Source: Torymus aiolomorphi (Eukaryota; Arthropoda; Insecta; Hymenoptera; Torymidae). Taken from it: a stretch of DNA of 64,000 nt. The stretch spans positions 134,681,394 through 134,745,393 of the forward strand of contig CM070876.1 in the NCBI GenBank assembly GCA_036365515.1, in the 5' to 3' direction. Both the position numbers and the translations under genes were made by a program. The number at the start of each line of letters is the position of its first letter. Position 1 is the first letter of the stretch. This document shows, in pieces, positions 45,157 through 57,479 of this stretch. Below the pieces are notes generated by a model. The model worked only from the letters and a program-made list of their open reading frames with translations. It searched no databases and was not told the DNA's origin.

Positions 45157-45945
45157 ACGGTACTGTTAAACGTCCGACAGATTACATTTATAATTCATAT
45201 TTTCTATCGGAACAAATGATTTACTGTTGAATATAATAATGTAACAAAAACGTTTATCTACACCCACCCCTTTCCCTCCTGGTCAGCGATGCCGTGGAGA
45301 ATTCTCCAACGCTCTATTCCGTGGTTGTAATCTGGTAGTTTGGCGACGCTATACTCGAAGTATAGCGTACTCTACTCTATACTCCGAGTATAGCGTTGCC
45401 AATCTTCCAGATTACAACCACGGAAAAGAGCGTTGCAGAATTCTCCATCATTTGGCATCGCTGCCCCTGGTCTCTTACCTATTTTTTCGATCTATCGACT
45501 TGTACAAAAAATCTGGCTGTTAGTACCGATAAATTTGAGGTTAAAAGTGTTAAACTAATCATTTCCACTATAATTTAGCCATTGCGTATAGAAATTACAA
45601 GTATCCACACTAAGAGGTATATTATTTTTTTAGTTATTATAATACTTATTATAATATGGTTATTTCTGTAAGTCTCAGAATATTTTCAGGATTTCCGGGG
45701 ATCTATTCGACAACTCTGTCGAATTTCTGTCGGACAGATTCTATGACAGATTCGAAGTTTAAAGGTGTTAAACTATAATTATTTCCACTGTAATTTTGCC
45801 CTTACAACCTGAATTTATTATTTACTATTGATTTATTATTTACTATTATTATTATTTAATTTATTATTTACTATTGATCCAGTTTTTATTAATTTTTCCG
45901 ACAACAAGTATTTATTTTCATCTGTCGGACGTTTAACAACAGCCT
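45157..45945. repeat. Foldback element with inner hairpin
   Basis: Outer inverted ends: ACTGTTAAACGTCCGACAG (from 45162) and CTGTCGGACGTTTAAC (from 45920), with related flanks. Inside, 45281-45365 pairs with 45384-45463 (GGTCAGCGATGCC, GAATTCTCCAACGCTCT, CCGTGGTTGTAATCTGG and a TATACTC-GAGTATAG centre). A diverged direct repeat (GGTTAAAAGTGTTAAACTA...TTTCCACT, about 230 bp apart) is also present. Non-coding. Confidence 0.75.
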
Positions 45946-46874
45946 TATTTTTAAGTTTGATAAAACTAGTTTTGCTGAATAGAAGTGAAAATTGTAAAAA
46001 AGTTTATTGTTATATTATAATATCTTCAGTGTGGTAATATTAGTTCTTTTTTTCCCTTAAAGTAAGTTTGGATGACCAAATCATGCCCGAAAATGGACAG
46101 TTGACTGAAAACGTCTCCTGTTGATCAAGGAGTATCAGTGGACACTGACAGCAGGGGCACTGGATGACAACGGATCAACATTGCAACTTCGGTATTTTCG
46201 AGTGGGCATACCTTCAGCTGTACCACTTCCTGACTTTCTCCGTCACCGGTTACCTGAGATGCTAATTATACTGTTGTAGATAGTTAATAATACTTGCAAG
46301 TGTAGTTAGTAAATTTTACTAGAAGTACAGGGATTTTTTAACATTTAAAATTTAAAACTATCGTTGCTATCCTTTTATTACTTGAATTTCTTTGTTGTAA
46401 TAATCGATCAGACAGTACTCATAAATTTACTTACTACACTAGTATTTATCATCAACTGAATTTTATTCAAACTTTTTTTTACTTAGTACAAATTACAACT
46501 ACAAAGTACAACTACAACGTACTTACAAAGAGAATCCAGACCTTTCGAATCTGGGTTTTATCTGGGATCAGAGCATCTCAGTACCTAAAATAACTCGTGT
46601 ACGCTCATTTGATCTCATAGGGCCTAAAAGCTTTTTTATTAGATGTAAAATCTGATAATTAATTTTTTTATTTGCTAATTCATTTTTTACAGTTTTTAGA
46701 AATTTTAAATTGAAAATGGAAAATCAAATGTGCAAATGATTCTAATATTGAATGCCAAGTTAGTGTTTTAGCGAAGAAGTGTAATAGTGAGCATCAGTGT
46801 TTTTGGTAATTTCTAATAAATTGTTAAATTTTGACTAAATACAGAAGTTTCTAGAGCCTATGAGATCACATGGG
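45946..46874. other. AT-rich interval, nothing recognised
   Basis: No ORF, repeat or known motif that I can support. Confidence 0.4.
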
Positions 46875-47299
46875 CATATCGACGGCTGAGAGGAACAACA
46901 TACTATCTATCCGCGGCGATGAAGAAGCCGCTAACTCGACGCGGCGTTGAAAAAGATGCCAACTCGCCGCGGTGATAAAGAAGCCGCTATCTCAATGCGC
47001 AATGTTTTTTCTTTAACTTTTATAACTTATAGTTAAAATTGTAATTATTTATTTAATAATGTAAATACAAGGCTACAAAATATTTCTTATAAAGTTATTT
47101 TTAGTTTCATTTTCGAAGATTCTGGATATTAAACTGCGCAGTACTATCATTACAAAATGTAAAGAAAAACATTACGCATTCAAATAGCGGTTTTTTCATC
47201 GCCACGGCGAGTTAGCGGCTTCTTCATCGCCGCGGCGAGTTAGCGGATTCTTCATCGCCGCGCCGAGTTAGCATGTTGTTCCTCTCAGCCGTCGATATA
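46875..47299. repeat. MITE with tandem-repeat termini
   Basis: About 425 bp with inverted ends ATATCGACGGCTGAGAGG and complement. Each arm contains about three copies of a roughly 27-bp unit (GCGGCGATGAAGAAGCCGCTAACTC). The centre is AT-rich. Non-coding; superfamily unknown. Confidence 0.8.
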
Positions 47300-48221
47300 C
47301 GGGCGTATAACTTTTTTTCAACTAATGAAAGGCTCTATTTCATCCCAGGCAAACCCCTGATCTGAACAGTTTGAATTCTTGAAAGAAAAAGTTTTAAAAA
47401 GTTGAAAAATAATATAATATAGTTATTATATCAACTTTTTTGATACTGCACGCAAGGCTTGATTCTCACACGGGCGAATAAGAAAGCATGCGATAAATCA
47501 AGCTTTGGTTGTAAACTATATAATAGTTTAGTTGTGGAAGTTAAGGTGATGTCGGAGCTACGCTGATTGGTTGAAATTTCTCTAACCTCAAAAACATAAT
47601 ATTATAAATAAATAAAAATCTACTATTAGAAAACACGAAAATGGAGTGACTACGTGTTTTTGTTATAATAAGAATTGTTTATAAACTTTAGATAGTATTT
47701 AATAATTTTTAGTTAAGACAAACATTGGGAAATACGATGCGAGGTGAGGAAGCTAATTTACATAAAAAAACTGTAAGAAGACCGTCACTTTTACGTAATT
47801 CTACGCGTCAGTTTTCACAAAATTGCAATATAAAAAAATTGAACGGTTTGATTAATGAAAATGTTGTGATCCCGCGTTCTTACACAATAATAAATCGTTA
47901 CCAATTTAATTTTTAATGTCACGAAGTAAATTTCGTGCAAACAATGAGAAATACGACTCGAGGTGAGAGTCACCATTAGTAAAGTTCGCTTCTACATCCC
48001 CTTAAGGGGATACCTTACTTGTATAGTCTGTACATGCTGACCGACATTTATTGATTTTTCAAATTTCTATCTCAATTTACATATTTTTGCTTATATTGAA
48101 GCTGACGCACATTCTTTGAATTATATAGATTGTGTGTGTGCTTCAATAATTTTGATAATATGAAAATTGGTTGAGAAATTTGAAAAATCAAGAGAAATCT
48201 GCAGTTAGGTAAGGCTTTCCT
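47300..48221. other. AT-rich interval with a direct repeat
   Basis: A short direct repeat, ACAAACATTGGGAAATACGATGCGAGGTGAG at 47719 and a close copy at 47938, about 219 bp apart. A pair of inverted TTGATTTTTCAAATTTCT / AGAAATTTGAAAAATCAA segments (about 48051 and 48174) forms a 140-bp foldback. No supported gene. Confidence 0.45.
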
Positions 48222-48225
48222 TTAA

Positions 48226-48371
48226 CCTTTAGAGGACGGGGATTTGGGTTTACTGTTTTCTCTCACTTTTCTATAGAAATCGAGTTGTGATGTCTCACAT
48301 CTCAAAACTAACACATGTAAAGGGTCGATCATGGGCATGGCCCGTATAGGGGCCATCCCGTCCTCTAAAGG
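48226..48371. repeat. 146-bp TTAA-flanked MITE
   Basis: Inverted ends CCTTTAGAGGACGGG / CCCGTCCTCTAAAGG, flanked by TTAA at 48222-48225 and 48372-48375. The CCTTT start and TTAA target are typical of piggyBac-related MITEs. Confidence 0.85.
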
Positions 48372-48375
48372 TTAA

Positions 48376-49133
48376 GGATGTACTGGCTATAAGGTCCCTG
48401 CCAAAAGTTTGTGAATTCTATAAATTGCAATAATTAATTGTATTGACCAAATTTAAGTTCTTGTGAGTGATTCAGAAGTATAATACGAATATAATAAGCT
48501 TTGAAAATTGAAAATCGGATAAAAATTGACAAAGTTCTGCTATTTTTTATAGTTACAAAAACCGAGTCATTAAGTACATTTTTAATACTGAAAACGACAA
48601 AGTGCCAAACTTTTAATTTTCATTCGATTTTTAATTTCTAAAGCTTATAATATTCCTGTCATGATTTGTAATCGATCGTGAAGCATTTAAAATTGTCTAC
48701 TTATCCTACATAATTTGTTATTGTTGTTTTAATATTAGTCACTTAACTTTTGGCAGGGACTGTACGAGAAATAAACTGCAATAACAAATTATGTAGGATA
48801 AATAATCAATTTTCAATTCTCGCGATCGATTAAAAATCATGATAGGAATATTATAAGCTTTACAACTTAAAAATCGAATGAAAATTAAAAGTTTGGCACT
48901 TTGTCGTTTTCAGTATTAAAAATTTACTTAATGACTCTGTTTTTGTAACTATAAAAAATAGCAAAACTTTGACAAGTTTTATTCGATTTTCAATTTTCAA
49001 AGCTTATTATATTCGTATTGTACTCCTGAATCACCCACAAGACCTTAAATTTGGTCAATTACCGCATACAATTAATTATTGCAGTTTATCGAATTCACAA
49101 GCATTTGGCAGGGACCGTATAGCCAGTACATCC
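48376..49133. repeat. 758-bp foldback transposon, TTAA-flanked
   Basis: Nearly the whole element is two inverted arms of about 370 bp around a small loop near 48752-48765. Ends are GGATGTACTGGCTATA and complement. It is flanked by TTAA at 48372-48375 and 49134-49137, and the left TTAA is shared with the neighbouring 146-bp MITE. Confidence 0.9.
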
Positions 49134-49137
49134 TTAA

Positions 49138-49953
49138 CGAATGACCCAGAAAATGTAAATGGTAGTTTCACAGAAAACATTTTCACGGATGCCAATTTTA
49201 TAAAAATATATTAAGAAAAACATGTTTTTTGTGTTATTTGAGAGTATTTATTAATATAAAAAAATAACAATGTGAAAAGTTTTCATGTATTCATCTAGAG
49301 GGATTCTAGAGGGAAATTCAGTACAATCTAAAGGTATTTCTGTTCCCTTGTTCCTGAAATCCTTACAGCATGTTTTCATGATTCTTCTTTCTTCGAGGAC
49401 TGCCAATACAACTACACCACATCTCAAGGACATCATCGAGGCGAGTTCAACGGAAAAGAGACAGTGATAGTGCATTTAAATGTCTGCGCTCCTGCGATTG
49501 ACTTGAGTGAGTAATTTTCTTAGAAGTGGAACTTTAATTGTATAGTACAGTCAAACCTAATCTCTAAATTTCCATCTGTCTGCTCCCTTGTCCCTGGCAG
49601 ATTAATACTGCTCTCCTCATTCCTGCTGCTTCACACGTTATTAAAATATTCTATTTTGCCTAGGGCGAAGAGCTCCTGCAGATGACAACACCTCTTTATT
49701 TTCTATTTTCCTACTAATCCTAGATGGCTACTGCTGCTGTTGCCACTGAAGTTACTTCAACCTTTGTCGGGATATTAAGATACTTTTGGCTACTGTTGCT
49801 GCAGTATCTGTGTTGTCTTCTGCCGAGATTATGGTGATACTGCTGCTTCATTCTAAAACTGCCCTTGGAGTATATCTAACCACTGGGTTTAAAATATATC
49901 AGATGAGTATTGTGTTTGCATTACGTTCGCTCTGGGTTGGTAAGTTATATCTG
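49138..49953. other. Interval without recognised feature
   Basis: Only short ORFs (60-75 codons) without recognisable motifs. GC rises slightly around 49470-49800. Confidence 0.4.
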
Positions 49954-49974
49954 ATATGTCTATTAAGCTAGCAC

Positions 49975-51360
49975 CGCCACTAGTGACCGCAACTATGAAA
50001 ACTATACCATAATTTGTTGCTAATTTGTTACGCAAACCCTGAATTTGTTGCTCCAGTCGTTTCCGAGATATCCTGGCGGTACTAGCTTAAGACTTAAGCT
50101 AGCACTGCCACAGCTGTAACTTTTGAACGACGAAATATTTTTTGACGGGACAGGTGGTATAATTTGTTGCTAATTTGTTGCTTCAAGATGGGCTAGGTCT
50201 CGAATCTCGAAAAACCAAATGGCGCGTATTGCAGGAACACTGTCATACTCCGGATTACGCAATTTTCTTAAATCACGAATAATTCAACAACTATCGGATA
50301 TTTCGTTGCTAATTTGTTGCTAATTCTTTACACTAAACCCAAATTTTTTTCTCGAGTCTTTTCCGAGATATCCTGGCGGTACTACCTTAAGACTTAAGCT
50401 AGAGCAGCCACAGCTGTAACTTTTGAACAACAAAACATTTTCTGACGGGACAGGTGGTATAATTTGTTGCTAATTTGTTGGTTAAAGATAGGCTACATCC
50501 CGAATCTCCAAAAGCAAAATAGCGCCTATTGCCGGAACATGGTCATAATCCGGATTACGTATTTTCTTAAATCACGAATAATTCAACAAACAACTATCGG
50601 ATATTTTGTTGCTAATTTTTTTCGTTAAGCCCAAATTTGTTGGTCGAGCCTTTTCGGAGATATCTTAAGAATTAAGCTAGCACCGTCACAGCTGTAACTT
50701 TTTAACGTCAAAACATTTTTAGACGGGACAGATGGCATTATCTATTACTAATTTGTTGCTTCAAGATAGGCTAGGTCCCGAATCTCGAAAAACAAAATGG
50801 CACCTATTGCCGCAACATGGTCATATTCAGCATTACGTAATTTTCTTAAATCACGAATAATTCAACAAACAACTATCGGATATTTTGTTGCTAATATGTT
50901 GCTAATTTTTTACGCTGACCCCAAATTTGTTAGTCGAGCCTTTTCCGGATATGGTGACGGTGCTACTTTAAAACATGAGCTAGCACCACCACAGCTGTAA
51001 CGTTTGAACGAAGAAATATTTTTTGACGGGAGAGGTAACATAATTTGTTGCTAATTTGTTGCTTCAAGATAGTCTAGGTCCCGAATCTCGAAAAACGAAA
51101 TAGTTTTCTTAAATCATGAATAATTCAACAAACAACTATCGGATATTTTGTTACTAATTTGTTGCTAATTTTTTACGCTAAGCGCAAATTTTTTGCTCGA
51201 GCCGTTTTCGAGATATCCTGGCGGTGCTATCTTAAGACTTAAGCTAACACCGCCACAGCTGTAACTTTTTAACATCGAAACATTTTTAGACGGGACAGGT
51301 GGCATAATTTGTTGCTAATTTTTTTTTTGTTTTAAGATAGGCTAGGTCTCGAGTCTCGAC
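49975..51360. repeat. About 300-bp tandem array (five units)
   Basis: CAGCTGTAAC recurs at 50111, 50411, 50689, 50992 and 51256 (spacings 300, 278, 303, 264). Each unit has GACGGGACAGGTGG, TTTGTTGCTAATTTGTTGC, TCCCGAATCTCGAAAAAC, AATCACGAATAATTCAACAA and GAGATATCCTGGCGGT. Inverted units reappear at 57480-58443. Confidence 0.92.
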
Positions 51361-51679
51361 ATATCACGAATCCAAAAATTTGAAGAATTATGTGGGTTTG
51401 AAATCGCTCATTTTCGTCATTATTCGACATTTTCAAATTCACGTAGCTTTGCACAGAATCGAACGATTTTAACGATTATCATCCCAAATTAAAGCCCTAT
51501 TCTTCAACTTTAATCGCTTTTTTGTGAAATTTGGTTTGGCCTCTTCAATAGTTTGCTATTGGTTAATCATCAATGACTACTTTTCGTCCATTTTTCCCAT
51601 GTTAAATTTCCATAAGAAAAATTGATTTCGTCGGAATCGCTGAGGCGATACAAACGTCGTTAGTCTGGCTTAAAAATTG

Positions 51680-52920
51680 ACCTACAGCTGCTTTTTTTTC
51701 GGAAATAATGCGAGCGACAAAATTGCCGTATGCGTAACAAATTGGCAACAAATTAGTAACAAAATATTCAATAGTTGTTTGTTTAATTATTCGCGTTCTT
51801 TTTGCGTTTTCCATCGACCTTCGACTCCGGGATCTAGTTTGCTTTGATTTAAAAAATCCTAAAAACTTATCAACATGTTAACAAAATCATTGCTCCCAAT
51901 AACAAGATTCCGATCATTTATAAATTTGTTACTCACCGATTTACTAAACAAAACCCATTTACGGCGTCCCAAACAGGTTTCTTTTTGCGTTTTCCATCGA
52001 CCTTCGACTCCGGGATCTAGTCTGCTTTGTAGCAACAAATTCGGGAATACCCTTAAAAATTAGAAACATATTAATAACAACAATCCGCACACTTATAAAT
52101 TTGATGCTCACCTATTTACTAAATAAAACCCCATTATAGCGACCAAAACACGTTTCTTTGCGTTCTCTATCGATTTTCGACTCCGGGATCTAGCCTATCT
52201 TGAAGCAACAAATTCGAAAAAAGTGTAACAACTTAGCAACATACCAAACACATAATTTTGCACAGTTTTGAATTTGTTGCTCACCGATTTACTAAATAAA
52301 ACCCATTTACGGCGTCTAAAACAGGTTTTCTTTGCGTTTTCGATCGACCTTCGACTCCGGGATCTAGCCTGTTTTGTAGCAAAAAATTCAGGAATACTGT
52401 AACAACTTAGCAACATGTTAAAGACAACATTCTGCACAGTTATGAATTTGTTGCTTACCGTTTTACGAAAAAAGATACCATTTACAGCGCCCAAAACACG
52501 TTTTCTTGCGTTTTCGATCGATTTTTGGACTCCAAACCTGGCCTATCTTGAACCAACAAATTATAATTTAGCGGCAGTTATAATTTAGCAACATATTAGC
52601 CTCAACGGTTGCCACAGTTTCGAATTTGCTACTTACCGTTTTACTAAATAAAACATAATTTAGAGCGCCCGAAAGTCGATTTCTTACGTTCCCGTTGGAC
52701 TATTGATTTTGGGTCCAACCCAATCTCAAAGTAACAAATTAGCAATAAATTATCCCGATTTAATGATTAAAATATCTTTATTCGATCAAAAGATACAGCT
52801 GTGGCTGTGCTGAGTTAAGTCTTAAGTTAGCACCGCCTGGATTTCTCGACGCAACGACTGGAGCAACAAATTCGAGAATAGCGTAACAAATTAGCAACAA
52901 ATTAGCAATAAATTAAGGTA
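51680..52920. repeat. About 175-bp tandem array
   Basis: GACTCCGGGATCTAG recurs with GGGATC at 51829, 52012, 52185 and 52359, and degenerate forms near 52530 and 52705 (spacing 172-183). Each unit has TTGCGTTTTCxATCGACCTTCGACTCC, an AACAAATTxG...TAACAACTTAGCAACAT part and TTTACTxAATAAAACCC. It shares the GCAACAAATTAGCAACA motif, inverted, with the 300-bp array. A lone inverted 300-bp-type fragment (TACAGCTGTGGCTGTGCT) is at 52795. Confidence 0.9.
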
Positions 52921-53882
52921 TGGTTCATATTGCGGCCCTCTATAGTGCTCGTACCTGATTAATAAACATGGATTACATTTTCATCGACTAAAGAAAGAAT
53001 CTCTGGGGATGTTTTTTAAAAAGGTATATGTTACTATGGGAGATATTTGGACACTATTTTCGAATTATTGTAATTCAAAGTAGCATTCTTTTAGTTGATA
53101 GACGACCGCACGCTGCGAGTGCAAGAGAGAGGACACGCGTAAGCGAGAGAAACAGCGAGAATGCGGGGTTAGGTTATACTGGCCGCTAAAAAGTTCTCGT
53201 CTCGCCCAGCGTACAACAAAACACGCGTGGCAGGCAAGAGATTCGACTGTCTCTTACGACTAGATTCGACTTTCGCTTCCGAACACGAGTACCCAACTAC
53301 CTTAAGGGGGCTAGACACCTTTTTTCTTGAGAAAAATCGATTTTTTTTTGCTTTTTCTTATAGGAAAACATCCATAGAATATGCTCCTTTTTACCCGAAA
53401 ACGATATCTATTTTTTTTTAAGATATTGATAAAATACTGATTAAACTATTTATCGATTTTTCACTGTAATTTCATTTTTTTTCAATATACAGTTTTTTCG
53501 ACATACATACTTTTATTTTTTGGTAGAATTCTATTTTCTTTTAATTGTTAATATATTTTATACTTTTTAATAAATCTACATTAATATATTTATAAATATA
53601 AATAAATACGCCGTAGAAATAAAACAATTTTATTAGAATAAAATAACAGAAAAAACTGACAAAAATCAATCCGTGTATATAATTACGTGTAATTCATACT
53701 TTTCATGGTCGAAATATTTCTAATAATATAAAACAATTGAATATAAACCATACATATATAAGAAAATTGAATACATAGAATAATTATTATATCTATCATA
53801 TAATATACCACAGTTTTATTGTATAAAACGATTTGCAGTAATCGGGCATGAACAACAGTAAGACCCGTTACACTCAAAAAAA

Positions 53883-54011
53883 TATAAGGAACAGATGCAG
53901 AAATAACATGGGTTAGTATATCTATATATACGAGGAACAGCGAGGAATAAGCGCTGTTCCACATATATATAGATATAGTAACCCATGGTATTTCTGCATC
54001 TGTTCCTTATA
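53883..54011. repeat. Hairpin upstream of the transposase
   Basis: Arms TATAAGGAACAGATGCAGAA and complement (53883-53931, 53964-54011) extending over about 48 bp, with a TATATA-rich loop. It lies in the 5' part of the transposon. Confidence 0.85.
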
Positions 54012-54429
54012 TCGTGTTCTGTGTTCCTTTGGCTGTAAAAGGCCTAATGTTGAACTATAGATAATTTGACTAAGGTACACCATGAACTATGTTGATCTAT
54101 AGATAATTGGACAGTTGGACTATGATAAACCATGAACTAAGAAACACACACATATCATACGTATGTTACATGTAAGGATTTGACACGTTAATCTACTTTT
54201 AGCTCTTTAATTTTTGTAAACACAAGTGTCAGCTGAATCGAATACTCGGTTGGTTTAGATTCGTTTTACGTCGCTTTTTACGTAAAAAGTGTTCTTTTTG
54301 TGTAATTTGAGGTTCGTGTGTTTTGTTGCACAGTATAATTATTGTGTTTATATAGTTGTGAAATTTGTGAAATATAAAAATAGTGATTAAAAAAAAAAAA
54401 TTTAAAGTGACTTCTAACAAAGCTTAAAA

Positions 54430-56179
54430 ATGGCAGGAGATGCCAGAAGACCATTTACCAGCACTCATCCTGACGCCAAATACTCAAGAGGAAGAGTGAA
54501 GAAGAGACCAAAAATTTTTGGAGGGAATATCCACAAAGAAGAAAATGAGAGAAAGCGGAGAAGAACATCAACTTCAGCTAGAAAAATGAGAAATACATCA
54601 ACATCTTCTCACTGCAATACGAAGAATAGAATTATCAACATCAGCATTCTGTTTCCTGAACTGGAAAAAGTGTTATGTTGCAGTGAGTGCCATGGACCTG
54701 TTTGTATAAGCGAATCCAGCCTTCAAGGGTTTGGATTCAAAATTGATATAGTGTGTGACAGATGTGGTCAAATTGCAGGAATAAATTCTTCCAAGAAAGT
54801 TGGCCCCATGAGTAATGCATGGGAAATAAATAGAAGAAGTGTGCTAGCCACGCGTGCACTTGGCCATGGTCACATAGGACTATCAACTTTCTCTGGAATC
54901 ATGGATTTATCACAACCAGTGGCTCATTCTGCTTATGATAAAATTAATGAGCAGCTTGGTAATATTTGTGCAGAAGCGGCTCAAGAGTCCATGGACACAG
55001 CTGCAGTGAAAGAAGAACTAAAATTAACACCACCAAATACTGGACTTACTGTGTCTGGTGACGGCTCTTGGAGGAAAAGAGGCTTTTCTTCTTTACAAGG
55101 TGTTGCCAGCATTATTGGCAACAGATCTGGCAAGGTTTTAGATGTTACTATTAAAAATAGTTTCTGTAAACCTTGCTCAGTTTGGGAGGAAAAAAAGGAA
55201 CAGTGGAATATGAAGAATGGTATGAAGAGCACGAACCAAATTGTACGGCCAACCATCAGGGCTGTGCTGGAAAAATGGAAGTAGATGGTATAAAGGAAAT
55301 GTTCTCACGATCTGAAGAAAAATATGCAGTTAAGTATGAGTATTACATCGGTGATGGTGACTCTAAAGTGTTCAAGTCTGTGTCAGAAGCGGATCCCTAT
55401 GGTGAGAAACTACAAGTAAAGAAGATAGAGTGCATTGGGCATGTCCAGAAGAGGATGGGCACTCGTTTAAGAAACATAAAGAAGGCATCAGGAAAGAAGC
55501 TTCTATCGGATGGAAAACCAATGGGTGGAAAAGGTCGCTTGACAGGGCAGGTGATCGGAACCTTATCTTCCTATTATGGAAAGGCGATCAGAGACGATTC
55601 AGATTCTGTCACTGGTATGAGAAATGCTATTTGGGCTACATATTATCATCAGTTGTCTACCGATCAGAGCCCTCAACATCAATTCTGCCCATCAGGACTT
55701 ATCAGCTGGTGTAAATGGCAAGAAGCAAAGGCCAACAAAAAACTCAAGACTTTTAAACATAAAGTAGCCATTCCACTGGCCATCATGGATCAGGTGAGAC
55801 CAATTTATGAAGACTTATCAAGTTCAGATCTTCTGCAGAAGTGTCTTGGAGGTTTACGCAAAACTCTAATGAGAGTTTCAACAACTGCGTGTGGAAAATA
55901 GTTCCAAAAACCTCATTCAGTGGCTTGAAAGTTTTGGAAATAGGTACTCACATTGCTGTAACCTGCTTCAACCAAGGAAAAACAGGTATTCTAAATATCA
56001 TGGAAAAGTTTGAATGCACTCCTGGATCAACTGCAGTACCATGGATGGAATCAAGCGACGAATTCAGACTTAGATCTGCAGAAAAGAAGACTGAAGCCAA
56101 CACCAAGGATGCTCGTATTATGAGAAGACAAGCTAGAGAGCAGCTCCAGGATGATTCGTATGCAGCAGGTGCATTTTAA
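54430..56179 (+). pseudogene. DDE transposase (two frameshifts, otherwise preserved)
   Basis: ATG 54430. Basic N-terminus with RKRR-type stretches (nuclear targeting likely). A zinc-binding CSECHGPVC...CDRCG pattern is around residues 78-115. The catalytic region has VSGDGSWRKRGFSS (first Asp), YIGDGDSKVFKS (second Asp) with IGHVQKRMGTRLRN after it, and NSNESFNNCVW (Glu). The frame switches at a 7-A run near 55187-55193 (a one-base difference) and again near 55845. No premature stop occurs within the correct frame of each piece, so this copy decayed recently. It ends at TAA 56177-56179. Function: cut-and-paste transposition of the surrounding element. Confidence 0.88.
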
Positions 56180-56981
56180 ATTATGTAAGTATATTATATA
56201 ATATATATGCTTTTGTGCATTAGACATGCGTATATTATGCATATTGTATATGTATATGTATACATAAACATACATATCTTACAAACATGCACACACATTA
56301 ATTTTCACACACAAGGTACATAAAACTAAATTATATTTTTACACTTTTGTATGGAAATGTCATAAGCCAAGAAATAATTGTATAATTAAAATTTACTTGC
56401 TTATAGCATTTCCATGCAAAAAATGTAAAAATATAATTTTGTTTTATATGCCTGGTATGTGCAAGTTAGTGTAAGTGTGTGTATGTGTGTGTGTATGTGT
56501 GTGTATGTGTGTGTGTGGGTGTGTATATACATATTGTTTTAAATAATTAAATAAAATAATAAAATATATATTATACGTGTTTCAGTGATTTTGAAAGAAA
56601 ATACATCATCAAGCGACTACCATGGGACCTTGCAGGACTTGACAGATGAGGTTAAGACAACACATTAACAACAAGACTTAAAAAAAGGTTTTTAACCTAA
56701 GGCGAAAAAACGATAAGTATTTAAGATAAATAAATTGATGCACGTATAGCCAAAATGTTATAAAATGACTAAAAGTTGATTTTGTTTTCTAGGTCAAAAA
56801 ATACCAAGGAAAATAAAATTCTACGCAAGGAAGTCAATGCCAAATTGTTTTTCATAACCAGTATATGCATAAATATCAATATCAACTAAAAGGGAGTCGT
56901 GTTTTGGATATTTTTATGCATTATGAGATATCAAAACTTTAAAGTTGATTTTCTCACAATATTGTTTTTAATAAAATAAGC

Positions 56982-57296
56982 TCACTGACCGTAAGCTTTA
57001 AAATATTCCTGCGGATGGATTGACTCCAGATTTAAACTGAGTATTTCTAAATGGTATAGTTTTCTTATCAGTGTGTGGTTTTAAAATTGAATGTCAGGAA
57101 AAATTTTTACATTAAAAAAATGTTGGAAAAGTTTAAACAATTAAGAAAAATATCATAAAAAAAGAGGATAAAAAATTTTTTTTTCTTTGAATCAAAAATC
57201 CTAGCACTCTTAAGAAAACTATACCATTTAGAAGTACTTAGTTTAAATCTAGAGTCAATCCTTCCGCAGGAACATTTAAAAGCTTACGGTCAGTGA
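56982..57296. repeat. Inverted repeat in the 3' part of the transposon
   Basis: 86-bp arms 56982-57067 and 57211-57296 (TCACTGACCGTAAGC ... GGTATAGTTTTCTTA), near-perfect, with a 143-bp spacer. Confidence 0.9.
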
Positions 57297-57479
57297 AAAA
57301 ACTTGTTTCATCGATAACTATGGTTCTGGACCATAAAAAAGGCTCAAACACAGGTCTAAGGAAAAGTAAATATACCCCCTTTTATATGTAAAAAGTGGGA
57401 AATAATTGGCTCACATTTATATATAGAAATATAAAATTTTTTTATTTCAGAAATAAAGGTGTCTAGCCCCCTAAAACTA

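Larger units (their letters stand above)
53306..57471 (+). mobile_element. DNA transposon, Kolobok/Mutator-like, TTAA target
   Basis: Inverted ends GGGGGCTAGACACCTTT (53306-53322 and 57455-57471). TTAA precedes the left end (53302-53305). The right flank reads TAAA, which a single lost T would explain. It carries a DDE transposase gene and two strong hairpins. The TTAA target favours Kolobok; the transposase resembles the domain that Pfam calls Mutator-like. I do not choose between them firmly. Confidence 0.82.

Noticed and set aside
49251..49475. Short ORFs of 60-74 codons on both strands
   Set aside because: Length expected by chance, no motif, and no supporting context.
49975..52920. CRISPR-like regularly spaced repeats
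   Set aside because: Units of 175-300 bp repeat as wholes without unique spacers, in a eukaryotic transposon context; ordinary tandem repeats.
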